Source: Streptomyces iakyrus (GTDB taxonomy: Bacteria; Actinomycetota; Actinomycetes; Streptomycetales; Streptomycetaceae). From it: a stretch of DNA of 64,000 bases. A model generated the notes under the pieces. It searched no databases and was not told the DNA's origin. It saw only the letters and a list, made by a program, of their open reading frames with translations. The position numbers and the translations under genes are program-made. Positions within the stretch are counted from its first letter, which is position 1. Each line of letters opens with the position of its first letter. Below, piece after piece: positions 1 through 8,131 of this stretch. The DNA lies in contig NZ_JNXI01000021.1 of the NCBI RefSeq assembly GCF_000717055.1, positions 55,290 through 119,289 of the forward strand. Direction: 5' to 3'.

Positions 1-358
1 CGAGCAGGGCGGACTCGACCGGGCGGCCCAGGAGGAACTCGACTTCTTCCACTGGTGCCCGTCGCCGCGCGAGTGGTGGCAGGTGGCGTACACCCCGCAG
101 GGCGACCTGGCCGGCATCCACATCCCGGCCCACAATCCGTCGGGTCCCTGCATCGGCTTCATCGGCGTCCTGCCCGACCAGCGGGGCCACGGCTACGCCT
201 ACGACCTCGTGGCCGAGTGCACGCACTTCCTGGTCGAGCAGGGGGCGGAGTTCGTCGCCGCGGCCACGGACCGGGGCAACTTCCCGATGGCGGCGAACTT
301 CGCCAAGGCCGGCTTCCCGGTGGTGAAGGAGCGGCTCAACTTCGACCCGGAGCGGTAA
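1..358 (+). CDS. GNAT-family N-acetyltransferase, C-terminal part
   Basis: The reading frame is open from the first bases of the window and ends at a TAA codon, so only the last ~118 residues are present and the start lies outside. The segment QRGHGYAYDLVAE matches the acetyl-CoA pyrophosphate-binding motif A (Q/R-x-x-G-x-G/A) of GNAT enzymes. It is followed by the usual ATDRGNFPMAANFAKAGF block, in which an Asn is followed by a helix ending in a GF turn. The acyl acceptor cannot be told from this fragment. The gene converges on the oxidoreductase at 393-1274, with a short GC hairpin (362-389) between the two ends. Confidence 0.85.
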   Translation, partial: EQGGLDRAAQEELDFFHWCPSPREWWQVAYTPQGDLAGIHIPAHNPSGPCIGFIGVLPDQRGHGYAYDLVAECTHFLVEQGAEFVAAATDRGNFPMAANFAKAGFPVVKERLNFDPER

Positions 359-361
359 CCG

Positions 362-389
362 GCCCGCCGGCGAACCGCCCCGGGCGGGC
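362..389. terminator. GC-rich hairpin between convergent genes
   Basis: Arms GCCCGCC (362-368) and GGCGGGC (383-389) form a 7-bp stem between the ends of the acetyltransferase and the oxidoreductase. There is no U-tract, which is usual in Streptomyces. It is a plausible but weak bidirectional terminator. Confidence 0.4.
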
Positions 390-392
390 GGC

Positions 393-1274
393 TCAGGATT
401 TGCCGTCGAGCAGGTCCTGGGCCGCCGCGAGGATCTCCGTCACCCGCAGGCCGAACGCCGCGTCACAGGCGTGCGGGCGGCCGGTCCGGGCGGCGTCGAG
501 CAGCGCGTCCGCGGCCCGCGCCAACGCGGGCACCGCCCCGTCGGATCCGTCCGGCAGCGCCGCGACCCCCGCCTCCCCGCGCAGCTCCACGCCGGCGCCG
601 GCCGCGGCGGGCGGCGCCGTCAGGCTCAGGGTGAGGGTGCTGGACGCCCCATCCACGTGGTCGAGGACGACATGCGTCGTGTCGCCCGGCCCGTACACCG
701 CCGCCGTCACGCGCCGCACGTCGCCGAGGACCGGCAGCAGCACGGACAGTGCGTGCGGGCCGACGTCCCACAGGGCGCCCTTCTCCCGCCGCCACGGCGT
801 CGCGAACGGGCTCTCGCTCGTGAACACCGCCCCGAGCCATTCGGCGCGCCCCGTGAACCAGCCCGGCACCGCGGCCTGCTCGGCGATCCACGCCGCCGGG
901 CCGGGCTGGAAGCGGGTCGTGAAGAACACCACCGAGGCGACCCCGGCCTCCCCGGCGGCCGCGACCACGGCCCGCGCCTGCTCCACCGTCGGCGCGAGCG
1001 GCTTGTCGAGCAGCAGATGGCACCCGGCCCGCGCCGCCCGGACCGCGAGGGAGGCCTGCACCTCGGGCGGCAGCGCCACGGCCACGGCGTCCACGTCCGC
1101 GAACAGTTCGTCGACATCGTCGTAGGCGCGGACGCCGTGCCGCTCCGCCAGTTCCTTCGCGGCTTCCGGGCGGCGGCCCCACACCCCGGCGAAGTCGAGC
1201 TTCTCGTGCCCGCTCAACGCGGGTGCGTGGGCCATCTGTGCCCAGGGTCCGGTGCCGAGCAGTCCTATGCGCAT
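393..1274 (-). CDS. Gfo/Idh/MocA-family oxidoreductase
   Basis: The protein has 293 residues and starts MRIGLLGTGPWAQ, a Rossmann GxGxxx nucleotide-binding turn. Further on, DAVAVALPPEVQ and LDKPLAP (the conserved EKP-type lysine-proline motif, here DKP) are typical of NAD(P)-dependent sugar and inositol dehydrogenases. I chose the ATG at 1274 because GGAGAGG lies 8 bases upstream and translation begins directly at the Rossmann fold; the open frame continues further upstream but that extension has no family character. The gene stands alone, back to back with helR. The substrate is unknown. Cofactor binding in the N-terminal half and a dimer/substrate beta-sheet domain in the C-terminal half are expected for the family. 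Confidence 0.85.
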   Translation of the reverse strand: MRIGLLGTGPWAQMAHAPALSGHEKLDFAGVWGRRPEAAKELAERHGVRAYDDVDELFADVDAVAVALPPEVQASLAVRAARAGCHLLLDKPLAPTVEQARAVVAAAGEAGVASVVFFTTRFQPGPAAWIAEQAAVPGWFTGRAEWLGAVFTSESPFATPWRREKGALWDVGPHALSVLLPVLGDVRRVTAAVYGPGDTTHVVLDHVDGASSTLTLSLTAPPAAAGAGVELRGEAGVAALPDGSDGAVPALARAADALLDAARTGRPHACDAAFGLRVTEILAAAQDLLDGKS

Positions 1275-1385
1275 GCCGCCGCCTCTCCACGCTGCCAGGA
1301 CGAAGAGCGTGCCACACGGAAACGGGCTGCGGGCAACGACAAAGGCGAGGAGTGTTCTCCTCGCCTGTCTCAAGTTATAGCCCAC

Positions 1386-1410
1386 GGGGGGACTTGCGGC
1401 AAGGCCCCCC
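1386..1410 (+). promoter_or_regulatory. Rifamycin-associated element (RAE)-like inverted repeat
   Basis: The perfect core CTTGCGGCAAG (1393-1403) is flanked by one unpaired base on each side (A1392, G1404), a run of six G (1386-1391) and a run of six C (1405-1410), giving a 25-bp near-perfect palindrome. From memory, this matches the consensus of the RAE, the cis element found upstream of rifamycin-inducible genes in actinomycetes. It lies 55 bases before the start of a helR-type gene, which is where an RAE would be expected. The match to the published consensus was not computed. Confidence 0.85.
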
Positions 1411-1465
1411 GCTTCCCGCAAACTGTCCGGCCTAAGCCCAGGACCTGCGGAAACGGGAGCATGAC

Positions 1466-3625
1466 GTGACCCCTGCGACCACGAGCGCGTTCGATCTTCC
1501 CGACCGCCTCGCGCACAAGGCCGCCCCGGCGTCGATCGCCGGGGACGAACAGCACTTCGCCGCCATCGCCGACTGCCTCGCGCAGAACATCGCCGAACTC
1601 TCCGACCGCCTTGCCGCCGAGCGCAGGGCACCCGGCGGCAAGGGCAGGCAGGCGATGGACCGGGACGCCGAGATCCACCGGCTCACCGCACGGCTGCGCG
1701 CCCTGCGCCGCTTCGGACTGGACCTGTGCCTCGGGCACATGGTCGCCGCCGACGGCTCCGACCCCGTGTACGTCGGACGGCTCGGCCTGACGGACAGCGA
1801 GGGGCACCGGCTGCTGGTCGACTGGCGTTCCCCCGCCGCCGAGCCGTTCTTCGGAGCCACCCACGCCAACCCGATGGGCCTGGCGAGCCGCCGCAGGTAC
1901 CGCTGGACCGACGGCCGGATCGTAGACTACTGGGACGAGGTGTTCACCCCCGACGGATTCGACGGGCACGCCGCGCTCGACGACCAGTCCGCCTTCATCG
2001 CCAGCCTCGGCACCAACCGCTCGCCCCGCATGCGGGACGTGCTCGGCACCATCCAGGCGGACCAGGACGCCATCATCCGCGCCGGGTCCCGAGGCGCCCT
2101 GGTCGTCGACGGCGGCCCGGGCACCGGCAAGACCGTCGTCGCCCTGCACCGCTCCGCCTACCTCCTCTACTCCGACCCGCGCCTCGGGCAGCACCGCAGC
2201 GGCGGCGTGCTCTTCGTCGGCCCGCACCGGCCCTACCTGTCCTACGTCTCCGACGTCCTGCCCAGCCTCGGCGAGGAGGGCGTGCAGACCTGCATCCTGC
2301 GGGATCTCGTCGACGAGGGGGTCAGGGCGGGGGAGGAGACCGACCCGGAGGCGGCCCGTCTGAAGTCGTCGGCGGACATGGTGCGGGCGGTCGAGAAGGC
2401 CGTCCGCTTCTACGAGGAGCCGCCCGCCGAGGCGATGACGGTCACGACCCACTGGTCCGACATCCGGCTGAGCGCCGGGGACTGGGCCGTGGCGTTCGAG
2501 GCGGCGGAACCCGGTACGCCGCACAACGAGGCACGCGACCAGGTCTGGGAGGAACTGCTCGCGATCCTTGTGGACAAGCACGACGGCGATGCCCCGGACG
2601 AGCTGCTCCGCAAGGCGCTGGCACGGGACCGGGAGCTGCTCACGGCCTTCAACCGCGCCTGGCCGCTGCTGGAGGCGACCGACCTCGTCGGGGATCTCTG
2701 GTCCGTCCCCGCTTACCTGAGGATGTGTGCGCCCTGGCTCAGCCGCGACGAGGTGCGCACCCTGCAACGCGAGGAGGCCCAGGCCTGGACCGTGTCCGAC
2801 CTGCCGCTGCTGGACGCGGCCCGCCAGCGGCTCGGCGACCCGGAGGCCTCACGGCGCAGGCGCAGGCAGGAGGCCGCCGTCGCCGCACAGCAGGACCGCA
2901 TGGCCGACGTCATCGACGACCTGCTGGCGGCCCACACCTACGACGACGGTGAGGGCGTGCTGGTCATGCTGCACGGGCAGGACATGCGCAACTCCCTCGT
3001 CGACGAGAGCGCCCTGCCCACCGCCGGCCCGGACCGGCTCGCCGGGCCGTTCGTGCACATCGTCGTGGACGAGGCGCAGGAACTGACCGACGCGGAATGG
3101 CAGATGCTGCTGCTGCGCTGCCCGTCCCGGAGCTTCACCATCGTCGGGGACCGCGCCCAGGCCCGGCACGGGTTCACCGAGTCGTGGCGGGAACGCCTGG
3201 AGCGGGTCGGTCTGGACCGGGTCGAGATGGCCTCGCTGAGCATCAACTACCGCACGCCCGCCGAGATCATGGCGGAGGCCGAGCCGGTCATCCGGGCCGC
3301 TCTGCCGGACGCCAACGTGCCGACGTCGATCCGCAGCAGCGGCGTCCCCGTCCGCCACGGGTCCGCCGCGGAGCTCACCTCGGTCCTCGATACCTGGCTG
3401 GCCGGACACGCCGACGGGATCGCGTGTGTGATCGGCGATCCCGCGTTCCGGCCCGCCTCGCCCCGCGTCCGGTCGCTGACCCCGGAGCTGTCGAAGGGGC
3501 TGGAGTTCGACCTGGTGGTGCTCGTCGACCCGGAGAACTTCGGCGAGGGCGTCGAGGGCGCCGTCGACCACTACGTGGCGATGACCCGGGCCACGCAGGA
3601 GCTCGTGATCCTCACGAGCTCCTGA
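1466..3625 (+). CDS. helR: HelR: RNA polymerase-recycling helicase-like ATPase (rifamycin tolerance)
   Basis: This 719-residue superfamily 1 (UvrD/Rep/HelD-like) motor has Walker A GGPGTGKT at residues 216-223, a Walker B/motif II DEAQ at 535-538, and C-terminal helicase motifs including INYRTPAEI and AMTRATQELVIL. The N-terminal ~110 residues contain charged helices (AELSDRLAAER, AEIHRLTARLRALRR) that would form the coiled-coil arm reaching into RNA polymerase. HelD/HelR proteins pull nucleic acid and stalled complexes off RNA polymerase. HelR is also known to displace bound rifamycins. The length, the lack of nuclease domains and the RAE at 1386-1410 favour HelR over an ordinary HelD or DNA helicase. 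The start is GTG; an ATG 3 bases earlier is out of frame. Confidence 0.88.
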   Translation: MTPATTSAFDLPDRLAHKAAPASIAGDEQHFAAIADCLAQNIAELSDRLAAERRAPGGKGRQAMDRDAEIHRLTARLRALRRFGLDLCLGHMVAADGSDPVYVGRLGLTDSEGHRLLVDWRSPAAEPFFGATHANPMGLASRRRYRWTDGRIVDYWDEVFTPDGFDGHAALDDQSAFIASLGTNRSPRMRDVLGTIQADQDAIIRAGSRGALVVDGGPGTGKTVVALHRSAYLLYSDPRLGQHRSGGVLFVGPHRPYLSYVSDVLPSLGEEGVQTCILRDLVDEGVRAGEETDPEAARLKSSADMVRAVEKAVRFYEEPPAEAMTVTTHWSDIRLSAGDWAVAFEAAEPGTPHNEARDQVWEELLAILVDKHDGDAPDELLRKALARDRELLTAFNRAWPLLEATDLVGDLWSVPAYLRMCAPWLSRDEVRTLQREEAQAWTVSDLPLLDAARQRLGDPEASRRRRRQEAAVAAQQDRMADVIDDLLAAHTYDDGEGVLVMLHGQDMRNSLVDESALPTAGPDRLAGPFVHIVVDEAQELTDAEWQMLLLRCPSRSFTIVGDRAQARHGFTESWRERLERVGLDRVEMASLSINYRTPAEIMAEAEPVIRAALPDANVPTSIRSSGVPVRHGSAAELTSVLDTWLAGHADGIACVIGDPAFRPASPRVRSLTPELSKGLEFDLVVLVDPENFGEGVEGAVDHYVAMTRATQELVILTSS
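3596..3624. terminator. Perfect 13-bp hairpin overlapping the helR stop codon
   Basis: Arms CAGGAGCTCGTGA (3596-3608) and TCACGAGCTCCTG (3612-3624) are exact reverse complements around a TCC loop. The hairpin covers the last nine codons of helR and lies 20 bases from the stop codon of the convergent isomerase gene, so it could end transcription from both sides. Confidence 0.65.
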
Positions 3626-3644
3626 CGCGCCGGACCGGGGCCAG

Positions 3645-4514
3645 CTAGGCGACCAGCTCCTTGCGGATGCGGTCCAGCATGAACGCCGACGACTCCCGGG
3701 CCCGCTCCTCCCAGGCGAACACACAGGCCGTGGCGACCCCGTCGAAGCCCAGCTCGCGCAGGGTGCCGAAGAAGGCGTCCCAGTCGACCTCGCCCTGGCC
3801 GATGTCCAGGTGCTGGTGGATCCGGGCCGGGGTGCCCGGCGGGTTGAGGATGTAGCGCAGGCCGCTGGAGCCCTTGTGGTTGAAGGAGTCCGCGATGTGC
3901 ACGTGCCGGAGCTTGTCACCGGCGTAGCGCATCATCCGCGCGATGTCCGCGCCGGTCTCCGAGGGGCCCGAGAGGTGGAAGGTGTGCGGCGCGCAGTACA
4001 GGTAGTTCACCCACGGCTTGTCGATCGCGCGGACGAGATCGACGGCCGGGGTGTTCTCCTCGCAGAAGTCGTCCGGGTGGGCCTCCAGGTTCAGAGCGAT
4101 GCCTTCGCGTTCGAACAGCGGCAGCAACTCCTCCAGCGAACGCCAGAACGCGGCCTCGCTCTCGGCGGCGCGCTCCGGGCGGCCGTTGAACTCCGAGTTC
4201 ATCAGCGGGCATTCGAGGTCCGCGGTGATCTCGATCATCCGCTTCCAGTAGCGGACGGCCGCCTGCCGCTCGGTCTCGTCCGGCGAGGACCAGTTGTACA
4301 GCGGCAGCACCGAGGACAGGCGCACGCCGTGCGTCCGCAGCGACTGCTTCAGTTCCCGCACCCGCGCGTCGTCCGCACGCGGGTGCAGGAAGAACGGCAT
4401 GAAGTCCGCGCGCGGCGACAACTCGATGTACTCGTAGCCGAGTTCGGCGACCGTGCGCACCATCTCGTCGATCGGCAGGGAGCGGAACATGTACGGGTCG
4501 AGGGCGATCTTCAC
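3645..4514 (-). CDS. Sugar phosphate isomerase/epimerase (TIM barrel, xylose-isomerase-like)
   Basis: The protein has 289 residues and begins VKIALDPYMFRSLPIDEMVRTVAELGYEYIELSPR. ELSPR, LNLEAHPDDF (Glu metal ligand), YCAPHTFH, RHVHIADS and HLDIGQGEVDW mark the AP endonuclease 2/xylose isomerase-like barrel with its divalent-metal ligands Glu, His, Asp and Glu. Members isomerise or epimerise keto-sugars or inososes. The GTG start at 4514 overlaps the stop of the upstream dehydrogenase by four bases (GTGA), so the two are translationally coupled. It is the last gene of the operon that starts at 7952 behind the LacI operator. The exact sugar cannot be read from the sequence. Confidence 0.85.
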   Translation of the reverse strand: MKIALDPYMFRSLPIDEMVRTVAELGYEYIELSPRADFMPFFLHPRADDARVRELKQSLRTHGVRLSSVLPLYNWSSPDETERQAAVRYWKRMIEITADLECPLMNSEFNGRPERAAESEAAFWRSLEELLPLFEREGIALNLEAHPDDFCEENTPAVDLVRAIDKPWVNYLYCAPHTFHLSGPSETGADIARMMRYAGDKLRHVHIADSFNHKGSSGLRYILNPPGTPARIHQHLDIGQGEVDWDAFFGTLRELGFDGVATACVFAWEERARESSAFMLDRIRKELVA

Positions 4515-5530
4515 GCGGTGTCTCCGTAGAACGCGGGGCGGGGCTTCATGTCGGTGGTGACGGTCTCGCCGCCGGCCTCCAGGGACCGGACGGCTGCATC
4601 GGTGATGACGGTGGCGGCGTAACCGTCCCAGGAGGACGGGCCGGTGGGCTCGGTGCCGGCCGCCACGGAGGCGACCCACTCGCGGAACTCGGTGTCGAAG
4701 GCCTCCGCGAACCGCTCCTTCCAGTCCTGGAGCACACTCGTGCCGTGCCGGGCGGCCGTGCGGATCCCGACCGCGGCCGGGTCGGGCAGCCGGACCAGGC
4801 CGTCCTCGCCGACGACCTCGCACTGGATGTCGTAGCCGTACTGGCAGTTGACGAAGACCTCCAGGTCGATCCGGACGCCCGAGGCCGTCTCGAAGATCAT
4901 GATCTGGGGGTCCTTCACATGCGCGAACCGCCTGCTCGTGGCGCGCGGGGTGACCACCTGGGCGGAGACGATCTCGTCGTCGAGCAGCCAGCGCAGCACG
5001 TCGATCTCGTGCACGGCCGTGTCCTGGGCGGCCATGGCGGAGTGGTACGACTCCGGCACGGTGGGGTTGCGGTGCGCGCAGTGCACGATCAGCGGAGCCC
5101 CGAGCGAACCGGTCGACAGCACCTCCTTCATCTGCCGGTAGCCGGCGTCGAAGCGGCGCATGAAGCCGACCTGCACCAGCCGGCGGCCGTGTGCCCGTTC
5201 CGCCTCGACGATCCGCAGGCAGTCCTCGGCGGTCGTGGCCAGCGGCTTTTCGCAGAACACCGGCTTGCCGGCGGATATCGCGTTCAGGACGTGCTCGGCG
5301 TGGGTGGGTCCCCAGGAGGTGACGAGGACGGCGTCCACGTCGGGGGAGGCGACCAGGTCCGCGCCGGTGGGCAGCGCGACGGCACCGGCCCGGGCCGCCG
5401 CTTCCGCGGCGCGCTCGGCGTCCACGTCGGCCACGGCCGTGACAGCGGCACCGGTGACGACCCCGGTGAGCCGCCGGATGTGGTCCTGGCCGATCATTCC
5501 GGCGCCGATGACGCCTACACCTACGGTCAT
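4511..5530 (-). CDS. Gfo/Idh/MocA-family dehydrogenase (inositol or sugar dehydrogenase type)
   Basis: The protein has 339 residues and starts MTVGVGVIGAGMIGQDHIRRL, a Rossmann turn with the GAGMIG signature. CEKPLATT is the EKP motif with its catalytic-region lysine, and HEIDVLRWLL carries the His-x-x-Asp typical of the inositol 2-dehydrogenase branch. The reaction would be NAD(P)-dependent oxidation of a ring hydroxyl on an inositol or aldose. It lies between the MFS transporter and the TIM-barrel isomerase in one operon, so dehydrogenation followed by isomerisation of an imported polyol is the simplest reading. Myo-inositol, scyllo-inositol and an aldose all remain possible. Confidence 0.87.
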   Translation of the reverse strand: MTVGVGVIGAGMIGQDHIRRLTGVVTGAAVTAVADVDAERAAEAAARAGAVALPTGADLVASPDVDAVLVTSWGPTHAEHVLNAISAGKPVFCEKPLATTAEDCLRIVEAERAHGRRLVQVGFMRRFDAGYRQMKEVLSTGSLGAPLIVHCAHRNPTVPESYHSAMAAQDTAVHEIDVLRWLLDDEIVSAQVVTPRATSRRFAHVKDPQIMIFETASGVRIDLEVFVNCQYGYDIQCEVVGEDGLVRLPDPAAVGIRTAARHGTSVLQDWKERFAEAFDTEFREWVASVAAGTEPTGPSSWDGYAATVITDAAVRSLEAGGETVTTDMKPRPAFYGDTA

Positions 5531-5551
5531 GCTGAACTCCTTGGAAGGTGG

Positions 5552-6991
5552 TCAGGAAAAGCGCGCCCGGAGCTCCGCCTCGAGGCTTTCGAGCGTGCGG
5601 CCCTTGGTCTCGGGGACGTACCGCTTCACGAAGGCGAGGGACAGCACGCCCGCCGCCACGAACAGGAAGAACGTGTTGGAGATCCCGATCCCGGAGACCA
5701 GGGAGGGGAAGACGAGACCGATGACGAAGTTGGTCAGCCACAGCACCACCGCCGCCACGCCCATGCCGAAGCCGCGCATCCGCATCGGGAAGATCTCCGA
5801 CAGCATCAGCCACGTCACCGGCGAGATCGCGCCCTGCTGGAAGGCGAGGAACGTGACCGTCATCGCGAGCACCGCGAACGCCCGCGGGTCACCGGAGGGC
5901 AGTACCAGCGAGAAGACCCCGATCAGCAACAGGGCGGCCGTCGTGCCGACCTGACCCGTCATCAGCATCGGGCGGCGTGGGACCCGTCCCAGCAGCCAGA
6001 TGCCGACGAAGGTGGCCAGCACCGAGATCACACCGTTGGCGATGTTCGCGGTGAGCGCGCTGTCGGCGGCGAAACCGGCGTCGGTCAGGATCTGCGTGCC
6101 GTAGTACATGATCGTGTTGACGCCGGTGATCTGCTGCACGATCGCGATACCGAAGCCGACGAACATCAGCTTGCGCAACCAGGGTGTGCTCCTGATGTCC
6201 TGCCAGCCGCCGAGCTTCGCCTGCTCGTCCTGCACGGCGAGCGCGGAGACCTCCTTCAGCTCGGCCTCGGCCCGGGCACGGGAGCGCACCTGCCGGAGGA
6301 CGTCGAGGGCCTCGCCGAAACGGCTCTGCGACGCCAGCCAGCGCGGGCTCTCGGGCATCACCAGCATGCCGAACCACAGCACCACGGCGGGCAGCGTCGC
6401 GATGACCAGCATCCACCGCCACACACCGCCGGACTCGCCGCCGACCTGCGCGATGATCGCGTTGGACGTGAACGCCAGCAGCTGACCGCTGACGATCATC
6501 AGTTCGTTGCGGGTGACCAGGGCACCGCGCCGCTCGGCGGGGGACACCTCCGCGAGGTACACCGGCACCGTCACCGAGGCGCCGCCGACCGCGAGACCGA
6601 GCACGAACCGCGCCGCGATCATCACCTCGGTCGTCGGCGCGAGCGTGCAGCCGAGCGCGCCGGCGAAGAACAGCACGGCCAGCAGCAGGATGGCGCGCCG
6701 CCTGCCGCGCGCGTCCGACAGCCGGCCGCCGGTCACCGCGCCCAGCGCGGCACCCAGCAGCAGCGAGCTGGTGACCATGCCCTCGGTGACCGGGGTCAGG
6801 CCGAGGTCCTCGGTCATGTAGGGCAGGGCACCGTTGATGACGCCCGTGTCGTAGCCGAAGAGCAGACCGCCGAAGGTGGCGATGATCGTGATGATCCGCA
6901 GCCGCCGGGAGACCTCCGGCGGCGTCCCGTCCGTGGCGCCGGTGGCGGAGGCGGGGGTGGGGGCCGGTGTCGCGTCGTCCCTGACGTCCAT
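5552..6991 (-). CDS. MFS sugar/polyol:H+ symporter (SP family, IolT/XylE-like)
   Basis: This 479-residue protein has twelve predicted membrane segments. It shows the sugar porter signatures: GGLLFGYDTGVINGA in TM1, GGRLSDARGRRRAILL in the 2-3 loop, PESPRWL after TM6, QQITGVNTIMYYG in TM7 and PETKGRTLESLE at the C-terminus. These place it in the sugar porter family with IolT, GalP and XylE. The ATG at 6991 follows AAGGAG at a good distance, so I prefer it to an in-frame ATG 69 bases earlier. It lies 21 bases upstream of the dehydrogenase and 10 bases downstream of the first isomerase. Together with the inositol-type dehydrogenase it suggests proton-driven uptake of an inositol or hexose. Confidence 0.9.
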   Translation of the reverse strand: MDVRDDATPAPTPASATGATDGTPPEVSRRLRIITIIATFGGLLFGYDTGVINGALPYMTEDLGLTPVTEGMVTSSLLLGAALGAVTGGRLSDARGRRRAILLLAVLFFAGALGCTLAPTTEVMIAARFVLGLAVGGASVTVPVYLAEVSPAERRGALVTRNELMIVSGQLLAFTSNAIIAQVGGESGGVWRWMLVIATLPAVVLWFGMLVMPESPRWLASQSRFGEALDVLRQVRSRARAEAELKEVSALAVQDEQAKLGGWQDIRSTPWLRKLMFVGFGIAIVQQITGVNTIMYYGTQILTDAGFAADSALTANIANGVISVLATFVGIWLLGRVPRRPMLMTGQVGTTAALLLIGVFSLVLPSGDPRAFAVLAMTVTFLAFQQGAISPVTWLMLSEIFPMRMRGFGMGVAAVVLWLTNFVIGLVFPSLVSGIGISNTFFLFVAAGVLSLAFVKRYVPETKGRTLESLEAELRARFS

Positions 6992-7001
6992 GCGCAGCTC
7001 C

Positions 7002-7952
7002 TTACCTGTCGATGTTCGGGCGCCGGGTACCCGACAGACCGCAGCCGGCCAGGTGTTCACGGGTGCTGACCGCGATGGGCAGCGGCACCCCGGGAGCGCA
7101 CGGGTACAGGTCCTGCTCGACGATCACGAACAACTCGGCGTCCAGCCGGGCGAGTTCCACGACCACGTCGGCCGGCTTCGGAACCCCGGCGGGCGGTGAC
7201 ACGCACACCCCGCGCCGCACGGCCTCACCGAACGACAGGTCCTCGGCGGCGACCTGAGCGAGGATCTCCGGGTCCATCTGCTTGATGTGGACGTAGCCGA
7301 CCCGCTCACCGAACCGGCGGATCAGATCGAGGTTGTCCCCGCCGCCGTACGCCACGTGCCCGGTGTCCAGGCACAGGTTGGTGTAGCGGCCGTCGGACTC
7401 GTTCAGCAGCCGCTCGATCTCCGCTTGCGTCCGGATGTGGCTGTCGGCGTGCGGATGGACGACCAGCCGGACGTCGTACTCCTCCAGCAGCAGCCTGCCC
7501 AGCCGGTCGGCGGCCCGGCCGAACCCGGCCCACTGCCCGGCCGTCAGCTCGGGCGACTCGGTGAACGCGCCCGTCTTCTCGTCCCGGTACATCGGTGGGA
7601 TGAAGACCAGGTGGTGCGCCCCCGCGGCGGCGGTCAGCGCCGCGACCCGCCGGACGTGGGCGAGCATCTCGTCCCATGCCTCGGGCCGGTGCAGCGCGCC
7701 GAAGGCGGTGCCGCCGGAGACCTTGAGTCCCCGGGCGTCCAACTCGCCCTTGAGGCGCTGCGGGTCGGTGGGCAGATAGCCGTACGGGCCGAGCTCCAGC
7801 CACTCGTAGCCGGCCAGGACCAGTTCGTCGAGGAAGCGGGTGTACGGCACCTGCTGTTCGTCCTCGGGGAACCAGACGCCCCAGGAGTCGGGGGCGGACC
7901 CGAGGCACAGGTTGCCGACGGTGGTACGGAGAGAGGGAGGCGCCGTTGCCAT
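7002..7952 (-). CDS. TIM-barrel isomerase/dehydratase, IolE-like
   Basis: The protein has 316 residues. Near the N-terminus it has the sequence APDSWGVWF followed by AGYEWLELGPYGYLP. Later it has VVHPHADSHI, NLCLDTGHVAYGGGD and GYVHIKQMDP, which supply the metal-binding His, Asp and Glu residues of the xylose isomerase-like barrel. The SWG motif and the DTGH segment are common in inosose dehydratase-like proteins (IolE relatives). It is the first gene of the 7952-3645 operon; its start is just downstream of a -35/-10 pair and the ACTAG...CTAGT operator. Inosose dehydration or keto-sugar isomerisation would both fit. Confidence 0.83.
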   Translation of the reverse strand: MATAPPSLRTTVGNLCLGSAPDSWGVWFPEDEQQVPYTRFLDELVLAGYEWLELGPYGYLPTDPQRLKGELDARGLKVSGGTAFGALHRPEAWDEMLAHVRRVAALTAAAGAHHLVFIPPMYRDEKTGAFTESPELTAGQWAGFGRAADRLGRLLLEEYDVRLVVHPHADSHIRTQAEIERLLNESDGRYTNLCLDTGHVAYGGGDNLDLIRRFGERVGYVHIKQMDPEILAQVAAEDLSFGEAVRRGVCVSPPAGVPKPADVVVELARLDAELFVIVEQDLYPCAPGVPLPIAVSTREHLAGCGLSGTRRPNIDR

Positions 7953-7995
7953 GGTGGTGTCCTTCGCGCTGCGTTTCCGCTCGCTGTCGCGCGCT

Positions 7996-8011
7996 ACTAG
8001 CGCGCTCTAGT
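7996..8011 (-). promoter_or_regulatory. LacI-type operator, copy 1
   Basis: ACTAGCGCGCTCTAGT is an inverted repeat with ACTAG/CTAGT arms around a CGCGCT centre. The same 16 bases occur at 10349-10364 in front of the binding-protein gene. The site lies six bases downstream of the proposed -10 of the catabolic operon and between it and the divergent lacI-family gene, so a bound repressor would block initiation and could also affect its own gene. Confidence 0.85.
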
Positions 8012-8017
8012 TCGAGT

Positions 8018-8047
8018 ACGATGACCCCTGTGCAAATGTCATGTCAA
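8018..8047 (-). promoter_or_regulatory. Promoter of the sugar/inositol catabolic operon
   Basis: On the minus strand there is a perfect -35 TTGACA at 8047-8042, an 18-bp gap, and a -10-like CATCGT at 8023-8018. The layout mirrors the promoter at 10372-10400: same -35, similar -10, operator beginning 6-7 bases downstream. Position and resemblance are seen directly; activity is inferred. Confidence 0.6.
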
Positions 8048-8131
8048 TAGCTGGTCGCCGGGAGATGGCAGGATCCCGTACGCGTGCGGGACACCCCGTA
8101 TGGTGTGCGGCGTCGGAGGGTGGGTTCACAG

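Noticed and set aside
55..1125. Long plus-strand ORF of 356 codons
   Set aside because: Antisense and off-frame shadow of the acetyltransferase and oxidoreductase genes; Arg/Pro/Ala-rich composition typical of wrong frames in GC-rich DNA.
1370..2767. 465-codon minus-strand ORF opposite helR
   Set aside because: Antisense shadow; no domain motifs and it covers the RAE, while helR has all its helicase motifs.
4745..7069. 774-codon plus-strand ORF opposite the MFS transporter and dehydrogenase
   Set aside because: His/Arg/Gln-rich antisense frame; the minus-strand genes show complete conserved domains.
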